NCBI GenBank assembly: GCA_016775335.1
Contig: JAEUGJ010000007.1
Span: 9,943-26,813 of the forward strand
Length of the DNA stretch: 16,871 bases
Origin: Mogibacterium sp.
GTDB lineage: Bacteria; Bacillota; Clostridia; Peptostreptococcales; Anaerovoracaceae
Direction: 5' to 3'
Shown here: piece after piece, positions 1 to 5,754 of the stretch
How the letters are laid out: each line of letters opens with the position of its first letter
Position numbering within the stretch: the stretch's first letter is position 1
Made by a program: the position numbers and the translations under genes
Notes under the pieces: generated by a model
Database searches by the model: none
Told to the model about the DNA's origin: nothing
What the model saw: the letters and a program-made list of their open reading frames with translations, nothing else

Positions 1-192
1 ACCGAATTCATTGGCTTTGCGAGGATGTGAGCGCGAACCATGCCGCCGCCAGGGTCGCATTTTCCACTTCTTCCGGCCCGGGGTTCGCGCCCGGAAACCG
101 AATTCATTGGCTTTGCGAGGATGTGAGCGCGAACCATGCCGCCGCCAGGGTTGTCCTTTCCAATTCTTCCGGTCCGGTGGGCATCCGGGTTT
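1..192. repeat. Two direct repeats with a 96-bp period
   Basis: Positions 1-55 and 97-151 are identical, and the following 41 bases (56-96 against 152-192) are clearly related but diverged, so this is two copies of a unit of about 96 bp. The first copy starts at the window edge, so more copies may lie to the left. Both begin with ACCGAATTCATTGGCTTT. The short reading frames across it exist only because of the repeat and have no ribosome binding site, so I treat it as non-coding. Confidence 0.85.
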
Positions 193-241
193 GCGTACGA
201 TTCCCCTGAAAGCCAATGAATTCGGTTTTGATACGCAAACC
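95..241. repeat. Nested inverted repeats (REP/MITE-like element)
   Basis: The 20-base segment at 95-114 is perfectly reverse-complementary to 209-228, which is an inverted copy of the direct-repeat core. A second perfect 10-bp pair, 188-197 (GGTTTGCGTA) with 232-241 (TACGCAAACC), interlocks with it, so the two stems cannot form together as simple nested hairpins. Flanks at 159-177 and 246-261 are also imperfectly complementary. This looks like an intergenic repetitive element; I cannot tell which family. Confidence 0.7.
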
Positions 242-294
242 GGGAGCCGGGGGAATTGGAATCTTATGATGAGCCATATTAATTCGTATACAAG

Positions 295-337
295 AAGAAG
301 CTGGGCAACCGTCACCGTACCGGTTGCTCAGCTTCTT
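295..337. repeat. 17-bp hairpin, possible terminator without U-tract
   Basis: AAGAAGCTGGGCAACCG (295-311) pairs with CGGTTGCTCAGCTTCTT (321-337) with a single G-T wobble and a 9-base loop. No T-run follows on either strand, so it is not a canonical intrinsic terminator. It could end transcription entering from the left or be part of the adjoining repeat element. Confidence 0.6.
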
Positions 338-359
338 CCGTCTCAATTTCAATAAAAAA

Positions 360-411
360 TTCAGAAAATGTTAATTAGAGAAATAATTCTGAAACATTTC
401 ATTGGTATAAT
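360..411 (+). promoter_or_regulatory. Extended -10 promoter for the 87-aa membrane protein
   Basis: TGGTATAAT at 403-411 is a perfect extended -10 box. No good -35 is present, which is typical of TGn promoters. Just upstream, TTCAGAA (360-366) and TTCTGAA (387-393) form an inverted repeat in the -35 region, a possible operator. The TTGGTATAAT core is also found at the leftward promoter at 2462-2471. Confidence 0.6.
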
Positions 412-474
412 ACACATGAGAGATGCTCTTGTTGGAAAGTAGTAAAAATTGCAAAGTACTGATTGGAGAAGCCT

Positions 475-738
475 ATGAAAATGTATTCGAAAAATATCGT
501 CCGCTGTATCAGTATCCTCGAAGATATCTATGTTATTGTAATTGCTGTTATTTCACTTATGGGAACTGTTGATAGAGTTTCTACAACGGTAACTTATTTA
601 CTGTTGCTGCTCTCCTCGTGTGGAGTTGTGTTCCTAGTGGTCGCATCAATAAAGAATAATAAGTTTGAAGGATACGCACGATCCACTTGCTTTTTGGTAA
701 TAATGGCGAATCTGTATTTGTGGATAAAACCGTGGTAA
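475..738 (+). CDS. Small hydrophobic membrane protein, 87 aa, unknown
   Basis: I do not recognise a named family. The 87-residue product has about three hydrophobic segments (around residues 10-30, 41-60 and 70-85) joined by short polar loops (TVDR, KNNKFEGYAR), so it should be a small inner-membrane protein. ATG 475 is preferred over the in-frame TTG at 463 because GGAGAAG (465-470 region) lies a few bases before the ATG. It resembles the 76-aa protein encoded leftward at 1591-1821: both share an I-x-ILE-x2-Y start, a LLLL-x-S-x2-G central helix and an N-x-Y motif near the end. It has its own extended -10 promoter and a terminator shared with the response regulator gene facing it. AT-rich, like the neighbours to 2700. 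Confidence 0.65.
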   Translation: MKMYSKNIVRCISILEDIYVIVIAVISLMGTVDRVSTTVTYLLLLLSSCGVVFLVVASIKNNKFEGYARSTCFLVIMANLYLWIKPW

Positions 739-742
739 ACAC

Positions 743-779
743 AAAATATCGGACAGTCCTGTTGCTGTCCGATATTTTT
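743..779. terminator. Bidirectional terminator between convergent genes
   Basis: A 14-bp perfect stem, 743-756 with 765-778, encloses an 8-base loop. It ends in a T-run on the + strand and reads TTTTGTGTTT on the - strand. It sits exactly between the stop of the 87-aa gene and the stop of the leftward response regulator, so it can serve both. Confidence 0.88.
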
Positions 780-780
780 G

Positions 781-1458
781 TTATGAAGAAATTGTTAGGA
801 TATATCCACACCCTCTCCGTGAAAGAAGGCTTAGATTTGAAGAGATGGCAATTAATTTTTTGCGAATAATAGAGATTCGAACATCAATGGAACGATCCAA
901 AACATCGTAATTCTGTGTGTTATTAATGTTCAGTAATTCTGCTCTAGATATAATGCATTGAGGATGTTCGAAAAAAGCGTGAAGAATTTTAGATTCATAC
1001 GAAGTAAGGTCGATTGTTCCGTTAGGTGTAGTTAGCGTTCCCAAGGAAAAATGCAATAATGTATTTCCGTACCAAAGCATGTCCTCACGTTCTTCATGAG
1101 TCAGAAGCTGCTTAATTCGAAGTACCAGCTCCGGGTAATTAATCGGTTTTATCAGAAAGTCATCATAGAAGAGGAACGGAGAAGTTGACGTTTGATTATC
1201 TATATCGGCTGATGAAAAAAGAAATAAAAATTTACCATGATGAAACTGATTTGAAAAAGGAATTTGACCGTGCCATTCTAATTCAAAAGTTTCATAATCA
1301 AGAATTGTTAAATCGGTAGGGCTCTCAAAAAACGCATCAGAAAAAGAGCCTTTGACAATAACATCATTGATGAGCTCCTCCTTTTGCAGGAATTCTTTCA
1401 AATTGTTTGCAAAAGCGAAATCCCGTGAGACGATAGCAATTCGATTTTCGAAAGACAT
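781..1458 (-). CDS. OmpR/PhoB-type response regulator with atypical receiver
   Basis: The 225-aa product has a receiver-like domain (residues 5-120) and a clear C-terminal winged helix (about 128-223) with the family pattern LTSYESKILHAFFEHP, SRAELL, DRSIDVRISIIRKKL and a final GCGYIL wing. The receiver keeps a candidate phospho-acceptor D54 (in ILDYE) and the switch lysine K104 (IKP). The usual acidic pair after the first strand is SRD (11-13) instead of DD, and the usual proline after the acceptor is absent, so phosphorylation may be weak or replaced by another signal. No histidine kinase gene is in the window. The start is set by AGGAG seven bases upstream. A large inverted repeat lies between it and the next gene (1512-1573) and may hold its operator. 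Confidence 0.88.
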   Translation of the reverse strand: MSFENRIAIVSRDFAFANNLKEFLQKEELINDVIVKGSFSDAFFESPTDLTILDYETFELEWHGQIPFSNQFHHGKFLFLFSSADIDNQTSTSPFLFYDDFLIKPINYPELVLRIKQLLTHEEREDMLWYGNTLLHFSLGTLTTPNGTIDLTSYESKILHAFFEHPQCIISRAELLNINNTQNYDVLDRSIDVRISIIRKKLIAISSNLSLLSRRGCGYILTISS

Positions 1459-1511
1459 ATTCTATCTCCTGCATTGAAATGGGCATAAAATTACAATAAC
1501 AAATTGAGCAT

Positions 1512-1573
1512 TACATACACTGATATTACGAGTATTACGAGCATAATATACGAGCATAATATCAGTGTATGTA
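1512..1573. promoter_or_regulatory. 17-bp inverted repeat with nested direct repeats
   Basis: Positions 1512-1528 and 1557-1573 are a perfect 17-bp inverted repeat (core ACATACACTGATATTA). The 28-base interior itself contains tandem units: ATTACGAG twice, 9 bp apart, and GAGCATAATATAC/GAGCATAATATC 13 bp apart. It lies upstream of the response regulator and downstream of the 76-aa gene. There is no U-tract, so an operator or mRNA-leader structure fits better than a terminator. I could not identify a convincing -10 box for the regulator. Confidence 0.75.
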
Positions 1574-1590
1574 TAATCTGATTCCACCTT

Positions 1591-1821
1591 TTAGAAAAAT
1601 CCGATTATGAAATAAACATTCCAAATTGCCGCTAACCCGCTTCCGATGGACATTTTCTTTCTATCCAAACCTGTTGCCAGAATTCCGATTGTGGAAATCA
1701 CGAGGAGCAGAATTCGGAGAGAGGATGAAGGGTCCATATGAAAATAGAAAACTCCGATGCAGCAGCAAAGGGCGTAACAGCCTTCCAGGATATCAATGAT
1801 GTTCATCATTTGCTTTTTCAT
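1591..1821 (-). CDS. Small membrane protein, 76 aa, coupled to the 181-aa gene
   Basis: The product has about three hydrophobic stretches (residues 13-27, 34-50 and 58-75) and one basic loop (DRKKMS), so it is a small integral membrane protein. Its start overlaps the stop of the upstream 181-aa gene in ATGA, indicating translational coupling, and GGAGAA sits about seven bases upstream. It resembles the 87-aa protein at 475-738 in size, helix layout and several aligned residues (ILE-x2-Y, ILLLVIS, NVYF). I do not recognise a known family. A role as accessory or immunity-like partner of the 181-aa surface protein is possible but only a guess from the gene pairing. Confidence 0.7.
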   Translation of the reverse strand: MKKQMMNIIDILEGCYALCCCIGVFYFHMDPSSSLRILLLVISTIGILATGLDRKKMSIGSGLAAIWNVYFIIGFF

Positions 1822-2363
1822 TGTGCAGTTCTCCGTTTTTCCCTTTCATGCAGCATCCACAGCAGTATAAGCACGACGGCGACTCCAATCGTTGCGAGGA
1901 TTCCCTTATGCTCGGAAAGGAATGAGGACGAATCTTCCTGTGTCCCCACATCGTACACCCGAACGAAGGATCCTTCGTTTTCGCGAATCATTTCTTTTAC
2001 TTCCTTCAAAGAAATTTTGCCGACACAGCCTTTGTCTACTTGAATGTGGGTTAATCCTTTATCGGTATACACGTAGAGAGCTTCCTCTTCGGAGGCCTGC
2101 AGGTTCTCTTCCGAAAGATTCTCCATCGCCGTTATTCGGATTGTTTTCGATTTCGTCTCTCCGGCAATCTCCTTTATCGCCTTATCTTGGATTTTATCCC
2201 GAACGGATTGATCGACTTCGACCAATCCGCTGTAACCCTTTAAATCATAGGGCTTATATTGAACATCATCGTCCGCATTTGCAAAAGCAGTGAATATAAA
2301 AACAGTCACGGCAATGCAGAGTATCCCGGTGAGAATTCGAAGACCGTTGCGATTTGTACACAT
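1818..2363 (-). CDS. Secreted, C-terminally membrane-anchored protein, 181 aa
   Basis: The N-terminus is a typical signal peptide: basic RNGLR, a hydrophobic core at residues 9-25 and a likely cleavage after AFANA (about residue 30). An acidic, soluble region of about 120 residues follows, rich in E, D and K. A single hydrophobic helix (HKGILATIGVAVVLILLW, about 152-170) and a basic tail (HEREKRR) complete it. This predicts a type I protein with its soluble part outside the cell and no LPxTG motif. I do not recognise the ectodomain; the overall architecture recalls TPM-domain proteins, but I see no convincing TPM motif. It is first in a two-gene leftward operon with the 76-aa membrane protein, driven by a promoter carrying a 10-bp tandem repeat. 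GAAAGGAAAA lies just upstream of the ATG. Confidence 0.75.
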   Translation of the reverse strand: MCTNRNGLRILTGILCIAVTVFIFTAFANADDDVQYKPYDLKGYSGLVEVDQSVRDKIQDKAIKEIAGETKSKTIRITAMENLSEENLQASEEEALYVYTDKGLTHIQVDKGCVGKISLKEVKEMIRENEGSFVRVYDVGTQEDSSSFLSEHKGILATIGVAVVLILLWMLHEREKRRTAQ

Positions 2364-2461
2364 CTCGATTTTCCTTTCTTGAAAATATTGCTTTAACGAA
2401 TGGAATCAAATTTGTGCATCGGGTATCACCTCGTTTCACGCTGGTGTTTGAATCTATCTGC

Positions 2462-2508
2462 ATTATACCAAAGTTTCGCAGCAAAAAGTCTTAAGATTTC
2501 TTAAGATT
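2462..2508 (-). promoter_or_regulatory. Promoter with 10-bp tandem operator
   Basis: On the - strand, TGGTATAAT (complement of 2462-2470) is a perfect extended -10. The -35 position at 17-bp spacing (2485-2490, GACTTT) is poor. TCTTAAGATT occurs twice in perfect tandem on the + strand at 2489-2498 and 2499-2508, overlapping and just upstream of the -35. This geometry, two direct repeats about one helical turn apart, is what OmpR-family regulators bind, so the regulator encoded at 781-1458 is the obvious candidate. Confidence 0.7.
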
Positions 2509-2521
2509 CAACTTATATTAG

Positions 2522-2704
2522 TGGGATGCAATTATTGCCTTGACAAATTCCAATAAGAAGCATCACATTCAGCTGAAGTATTCGACACCGTGGCTCCGGG
2601 CGGGGATATTGACATCGCTGATGACATTTATTGGTATTCTGGTTTACCAAATTGTTCGAATAAAGAACAAACCCAAATTGACAGAACGAAAATCGGAAGA
2701 ATGA
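2522..2704 (+). pseudogene. 3' remnant of a YfhO-like membrane protein
   Basis: The frame opens after a stop at 2519 and has no ATG or good ribosome binding site. Up to the TGA at 2704 it encodes about 60 residues with a charged start (NSNKKHH), IQLKYSTPWLRAGIL, one hydrophobic helix and a basic tail. The I-x-L-x-Y-x-TPxL-x-AG-I-x-SL pattern followed by a last helix and a short charged tail matches the extreme C-terminus of YfhO-family membrane proteins (recognised from memory of the family). A transcription terminator follows directly, as expected for a true gene end. I read this as the surviving 3' end of a gene deleted when the AT-rich block was placed next to it. A small one-helix protein starting at TTG 2540 is the alternative. 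Confidence 0.5.
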
Positions 2705-2708
2705 GTGT

Positions 2709-2762
2709 AAAAAGAATATACGCATTATAGATTTATTCTATAACTGCGTATATTCTTTTTTA
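2709..2762 (+). terminator. Intrinsic terminator after the YfhO-like remnant
   Basis: AAAAAGAATATACGCA with TTATAG (2709-2730) pairs with CTATAA and TGCGTATATTCTTTTT (2738-2760), with one bulged C, and ends in a T-run. The A-run on the left arm makes it potentially bidirectional. It insulates the symporter gene from upstream. Confidence 0.85.
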
Positions 2763-2776
2763 ATTTTCTCTCCCTG

Positions 2777-2799
2777 TGCACCTGTGCTAAAATGGTGCA
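2777..2799 (+). promoter_or_regulatory. Candidate promoter and operator of the symporter gene
   Basis: TGCTAAAAT (2785-2793) is a plausible extended -10. It is flanked by the inverted repeat TGCACC (2777-2782) and GGTGCA (2794-2799), which would place a repressor site over the -10. The -35 is not convincing. Confidence 0.4.
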
Positions 2800-2825
2800 G
2801 ATGCGACAAAGGAGAATGCGAAATT

Positions 2826-4355
2826 ATGGAATTATTTACAAAAATTATAACTGTCGTGAACGACATCGTCTGGCACCCGGCGTGTCTGTTTTTCCTGGGG
2901 GGCGCGGCCATCTGGTTCACCCTTCGCCTGAAGGGACTGCAGTTCACCGGACTTCCGTCCATGTTCCGGTACATGTTCGAAAAGGAATCGGACGAGCTGG
3001 GCGAAGCTAAGGGATTGAGTGCGTTCCAGGCGCTGGCCACCACCGTCGGGGGACGAGTGGGAACCGGAAATATCGCCGGAACGGCCACCGCAATCTTCAT
3101 GGGGGGACCGGGAGCCCTCTTCTGGATGTGGATGGCGGCACTGCTGGGGGCATCCACCGGAATGGTGGAGTGCATTCTGGGTCAGGCATACAAGACCAAG
3201 AACCTGGGAGAACTGACCGGCGGTCCGTACTATTATATGGAAAAGGGTTTTAAGAATAGAAAAGTGGGTAAAATCATCGCGGTGCTGTTCTGCATTGCGG
3301 TATTTATCGGACCGGGATTCCTGCTGCCATCCATGCAGACGCAGACGGCGGCAACGGCCATGAGCAATGCCTTCGGAATTCCTGCCATCGTCACCGGTGT
3401 GGGACTGGTGCTTCTGGTGGGAATCGTCATCATGGGCGGCGTAAAGCGCGTGGGGCAGGTGGCGGAGCTGATCGCACCGGCAATGTGTGCCATCTATCTG
3501 CTGATCACCATCGCCATCATGGCATTGAATGCGGGCCGGATACCGGGGATGTTCGCCGATATTTTTACCGGAGCATTCGGAAGACATTCCATCTACGGCG
3601 GAATCATGGGCGCCTGCGTATCCTGGGGCATTAAGCGCGGCTTCTTCTCCAACGATGCGGGCAACGGCATGAGCCCGATCATCTCCTCCACCACCAACAC
3701 TTCCCATCCGGTGAAGCAGGGTCTGGTGCAGGGACTGTCCGTTTACGTGGATACCATTCTGGTGTGCACCTGCACGGGTCTCTCCATCCTCTGTGCGGGC
3801 ACGTACAACGTTTCCGCGGACGGAGGCGCCACCGCAAAAACCCTGGTCTCTTTCGCACCGGGCGTGGAATACGGCGTGTCCTACATGCAGGAGGCCATCA
3901 AGACCATCGCCGGCCAGTTCGGCGTGATCATCCTGGCCATCATGATTACGGTATTCATTTACACCACCATGCTGTCCTACGGCGTGCAGCTGGAATCGGT
4001 GTGCCGCTACCTGTTCAAGGCGGACAAAAGAGTGGTCACCTTCATCCGACTCCTCTACCTGCTGTTCGTCCTGTCCGGCGTGCTGATTGACGGAACCATC
4101 ATCTGGCCGATGGGCGATATCGGCGTGGGCTGCATGCTGTGGATTAACACTTTTGCGGTGCTGTGCATGACGCCGATGGTGCTGCGGATTGTGAAGGATT
4201 TCAAGAAGCAGAAGGATCTGGGGTTGGATCCGATTTTCGACCCGAAAACCGTGGGCATCGAAGACGAGGAAGGTGTCTGGGACGGCTATGCGGAGCTGAA
4301 GAGACAGCGGGGGGATTACGAGAACGAAGCTCTGGGCTACGGAACTGAGGAATAA
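2826..4355 (+). CDS. AGCS-family alanine/glycine:sodium symporter
   Basis: This 509-aa integral membrane protein of the AGCS family (within the APC superfamily) would take up alanine, glycine or a similar amino acid with Na+. The diagnostic region TTVGGRVGTGNIAGTATAI, then GGPGALFWMW and GGPYYYMEKG, is present around residues 70-140. A second family signature, RGFFSNDAGNGMSP followed by HPVKQGLVQGL and a D-T-x4-C-T helix, lies around 275-325. About ten or eleven hydrophobic segments are visible and the length is normal. ATG 2826 is chosen over the in-frame GTG 2784 because AAGGAG (2809-2814) falls between them, although its 11-base spacing is long. It stands alone between its own promoter and terminator. 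The substrate cannot be set from sequence. Confidence 0.95.
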   Translation: MELFTKIITVVNDIVWHPACLFFLGGAAIWFTLRLKGLQFTGLPSMFRYMFEKESDELGEAKGLSAFQALATTVGGRVGTGNIAGTATAIFMGGPGALFWMWMAALLGASTGMVECILGQAYKTKNLGELTGGPYYYMEKGFKNRKVGKIIAVLFCIAVFIGPGFLLPSMQTQTAATAMSNAFGIPAIVTGVGLVLLVGIVIMGGVKRVGQVAELIAPAMCAIYLLITIAIMALNAGRIPGMFADIFTGAFGRHSIYGGIMGACVSWGIKRGFFSNDAGNGMSPIISSTTNTSHPVKQGLVQGLSVYVDTILVCTCTGLSILCAGTYNVSADGGATAKTLVSFAPGVEYGVSYMQEAIKTIAGQFGVIILAIMITVFIYTTMLSYGVQLESVCRYLFKADKRVVTFIRLLYLLFVLSGVLIDGTIIWPMGDIGVGCMLWINTFAVLCMTPMVLRIVKDFKKQKDLGLDPIFDPKTVGIEDEEGVWDGYAELKRQRGDYENEALGYGTEE

Positions 4356-4380
4356 AAAAAGAATTCTTTTGGTCGAAAGG

Positions 4381-4416
4381 GACCGGTTGTCACGAAAGGG
4401 GCGGCCGGTCTTTTGT
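4381..4416 (+). terminator. Intrinsic terminator after the symporter gene
   Basis: GACCGGTTGT (4381-4390) pairs with GCGGCCGGTC (4401-4410), a 10-bp stem with three G-U pairs, followed by TTTTGTGATTT. Confidence 0.8.
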
Positions 4417-4486
4417 GATTTCTAATATGAAAAAAATCAGTAGATAAAAATGTAAGTATAGAAAAAACTTATAAAAAAACAAGCGG

Positions 4487-4515
4487 TTAAATAAGACGGT
4501 GATATCGTGTATAAT
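4487..4515 (+). promoter_or_regulatory. Promoter of the five-gene GatZ-like operon
   Basis: TATAAT (4510-4515) is a perfect -10. TTAAAT (4487-4492) is a weak -35 at 17-bp spacing. The upstream 60 bases are A-rich and could act as an UP element. This is the only clear promoter before the operon that runs to 10394. Confidence 0.65.
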
Positions 4516-4551
4516 AGACTATGTATGAAATGATGCAAGAAGGAGAGTACA

Positions 4552-5754
4552 ATGGGGCGAAAACAATTCCTTGATTATTTGAAGAATAATGGGGTGATAT
4601 CTTTCTGTACGGCAGATATGCTCGCGATTGACTGTGCACTTCGTAATATTAAAAGAATAAACGGATATGCGGTGATCGAAGCCACATCCAACCAGGTAAA
4701 CCCGGAAGGGGGATATACCGGAATGACGGCTGCCGATTTTCGGGATCGAGTCCGGCTATTGGCGTCGCTCAACGGATTGGATGAATCCCGGTTGATTCTC
4801 GGCGGCGATCATCTTGGTCCGCTTCCATGGGAGAGCCTACCTGCGGAGCAAGCCATGGAGAAGGCGGAAGCGTTGATTCGGGAAAGCGTTCGGGCCGGAT
4901 TCCGAAAACTTCACATCGATACCACCATGCCGCTGGGGGATGAAACCTATCCCCTGGATGAAGAGCTGATTACGAATCGTTGGATTCGGCTGTACCGAGT
5001 TGCGGAAGAAGAGGCGTGGCTGATGAAGGCGCAGAATTGGAACTATGAGAAACCCTTTTACGTAATCGGGAACGAAGTCCCGGCGGCCGGAGGGGCGCCG
5101 ACGGGTGAGAAAGAGAATCTTCATGTCACCTCTCCGGAAGCCCTGGAGAGCACCATCGGCTTGTACCGGGAGAAATTGAGCCAAGCCGGATTTCCCAATG
5201 CTTTTGACAATATTATCGCCATCGTGGGAGATTTCGGAATTGATTACTCGGACCGAAAGGTTTGGGAATACCCAAAGGGGACAGCTCAAAAGCTGATGAA
5301 AGTAATGGAAGGGTATCCCGATATGGTTCTGGAGGCCCATTCTACGGATTTTCAAGATTGGAGTAGTTTGAAGGCGATGAAAGAGGATGGGATTCGCATT
5401 TTCAAGGTAGGACCGGAATTATCCTATGCTCATCGGGAAAGTCTGTTTGAATTTACGCAAGCAGAGAGAGACTTCCGCCCCCGCAGCCAATGGGCGAATT
5501 TTCCGGAGGTGCTTGAAGAAGCGATGAACCGGAACCCCGTTTATTGGAAAAACTGGTACCACGGAACAGAGGAAGAGACGCGGCATATGAGGATGCACAG
5601 CCGGTTGAATCGAGATCGATATTACATGAATCTGCCGGAAGTGCAGGATGCGGTAGACCGATTGCTGCAGAATTTTAATTGTGAAGATGTCGGGGAGGCC
5701 CTGTGGAAAGACATCGACAAAGTGGTTCAAAAATATCTGGAGGTGTTGGAATGA
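4552..5754 (+). CDS. GatZ/KbaZ-family protein (tagatose-bisphosphate aldolase subunit or 4-epimerase)
   Basis: The 400-aa product matches the GatZ/KbaZ family over its full length. Conserved blocks are EATSNQVN (43-50) with GGYTGMT, GGDHLGP (84-90), HIDTTM (121-126), GNEVPAAGG (173-181), EAHSTDFQ (261-268), KVGPEL (285-290) and a C-terminal YWKNWYHG. Members are annotated as the non-catalytic subunit of class II tagatose-1,6-bisphosphate aldolase, but some relatives are known to be hexulose-6-phosphate 4-epimerases (fructose-6-P to tagatose-6-P). No catalytic partner GatY/KbaY, sugar kinase or PTS is encoded nearby, so I favour an epimerase role here. AAGGAG lies six bases before the ATG. The stop overlaps the next start as ATGA. 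Confidence 0.9.
   Translation: MGRKQFLDYLKNNGVISFCTADMLAIDCALRNIKRINGYAVIEATSNQVNPEGGYTGMTAADFRDRVRLLASLNGLDESRLILGGDHLGPLPWESLPAEQAMEKAEALIRESVRAGFRKLHIDTTMPLGDETYPLDEELITNRWIRLYRVAEEEAWLMKAQNWNYEKPFYVIGNEVPAAGGAPTGEKENLHVTSPEALESTIGLYREKLSQAGFPNAFDNIIAIVGDFGIDYSDRKVWEYPKGTAQKLMKVMEGYPDMVLEAHSTDFQDWSSLKAMKEDGIRIFKVGPELSYAHRESLFEFTQAERDFRPRSQWANFPEVLEEAMNRNPVYWKNWYHGTEEETRHMRMHSRLNRDRYYMNLPEVQDAVDRLLQNFNCEDVGEALWKDIDKVVQKYLEVLE

Noticed and set aside
11..355. Reading frame of 114 codons across the left-edge repeats
   Set aside because: Its sequence is internally repeated only because the DNA is, it lacks a ribosome binding site and it runs through the hairpin at 295-337.
687..869. Short rightward frame after the 87-aa gene
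   Set aside because: It crosses the bidirectional terminator and overlaps the end of the response regulator; no ribosome binding site.
1512..1573. CRISPR-like array
   Set aside because: The repeats are only 9-13 bp, adjacent rather than separated by spacers, and no cas gene is near.
2832..3707. Long leftward frame opposite the symporter gene
   Set aside because: Its protein is low-complexity and H/R/G-rich, as expected of the complement of a GC-rich coding strand.
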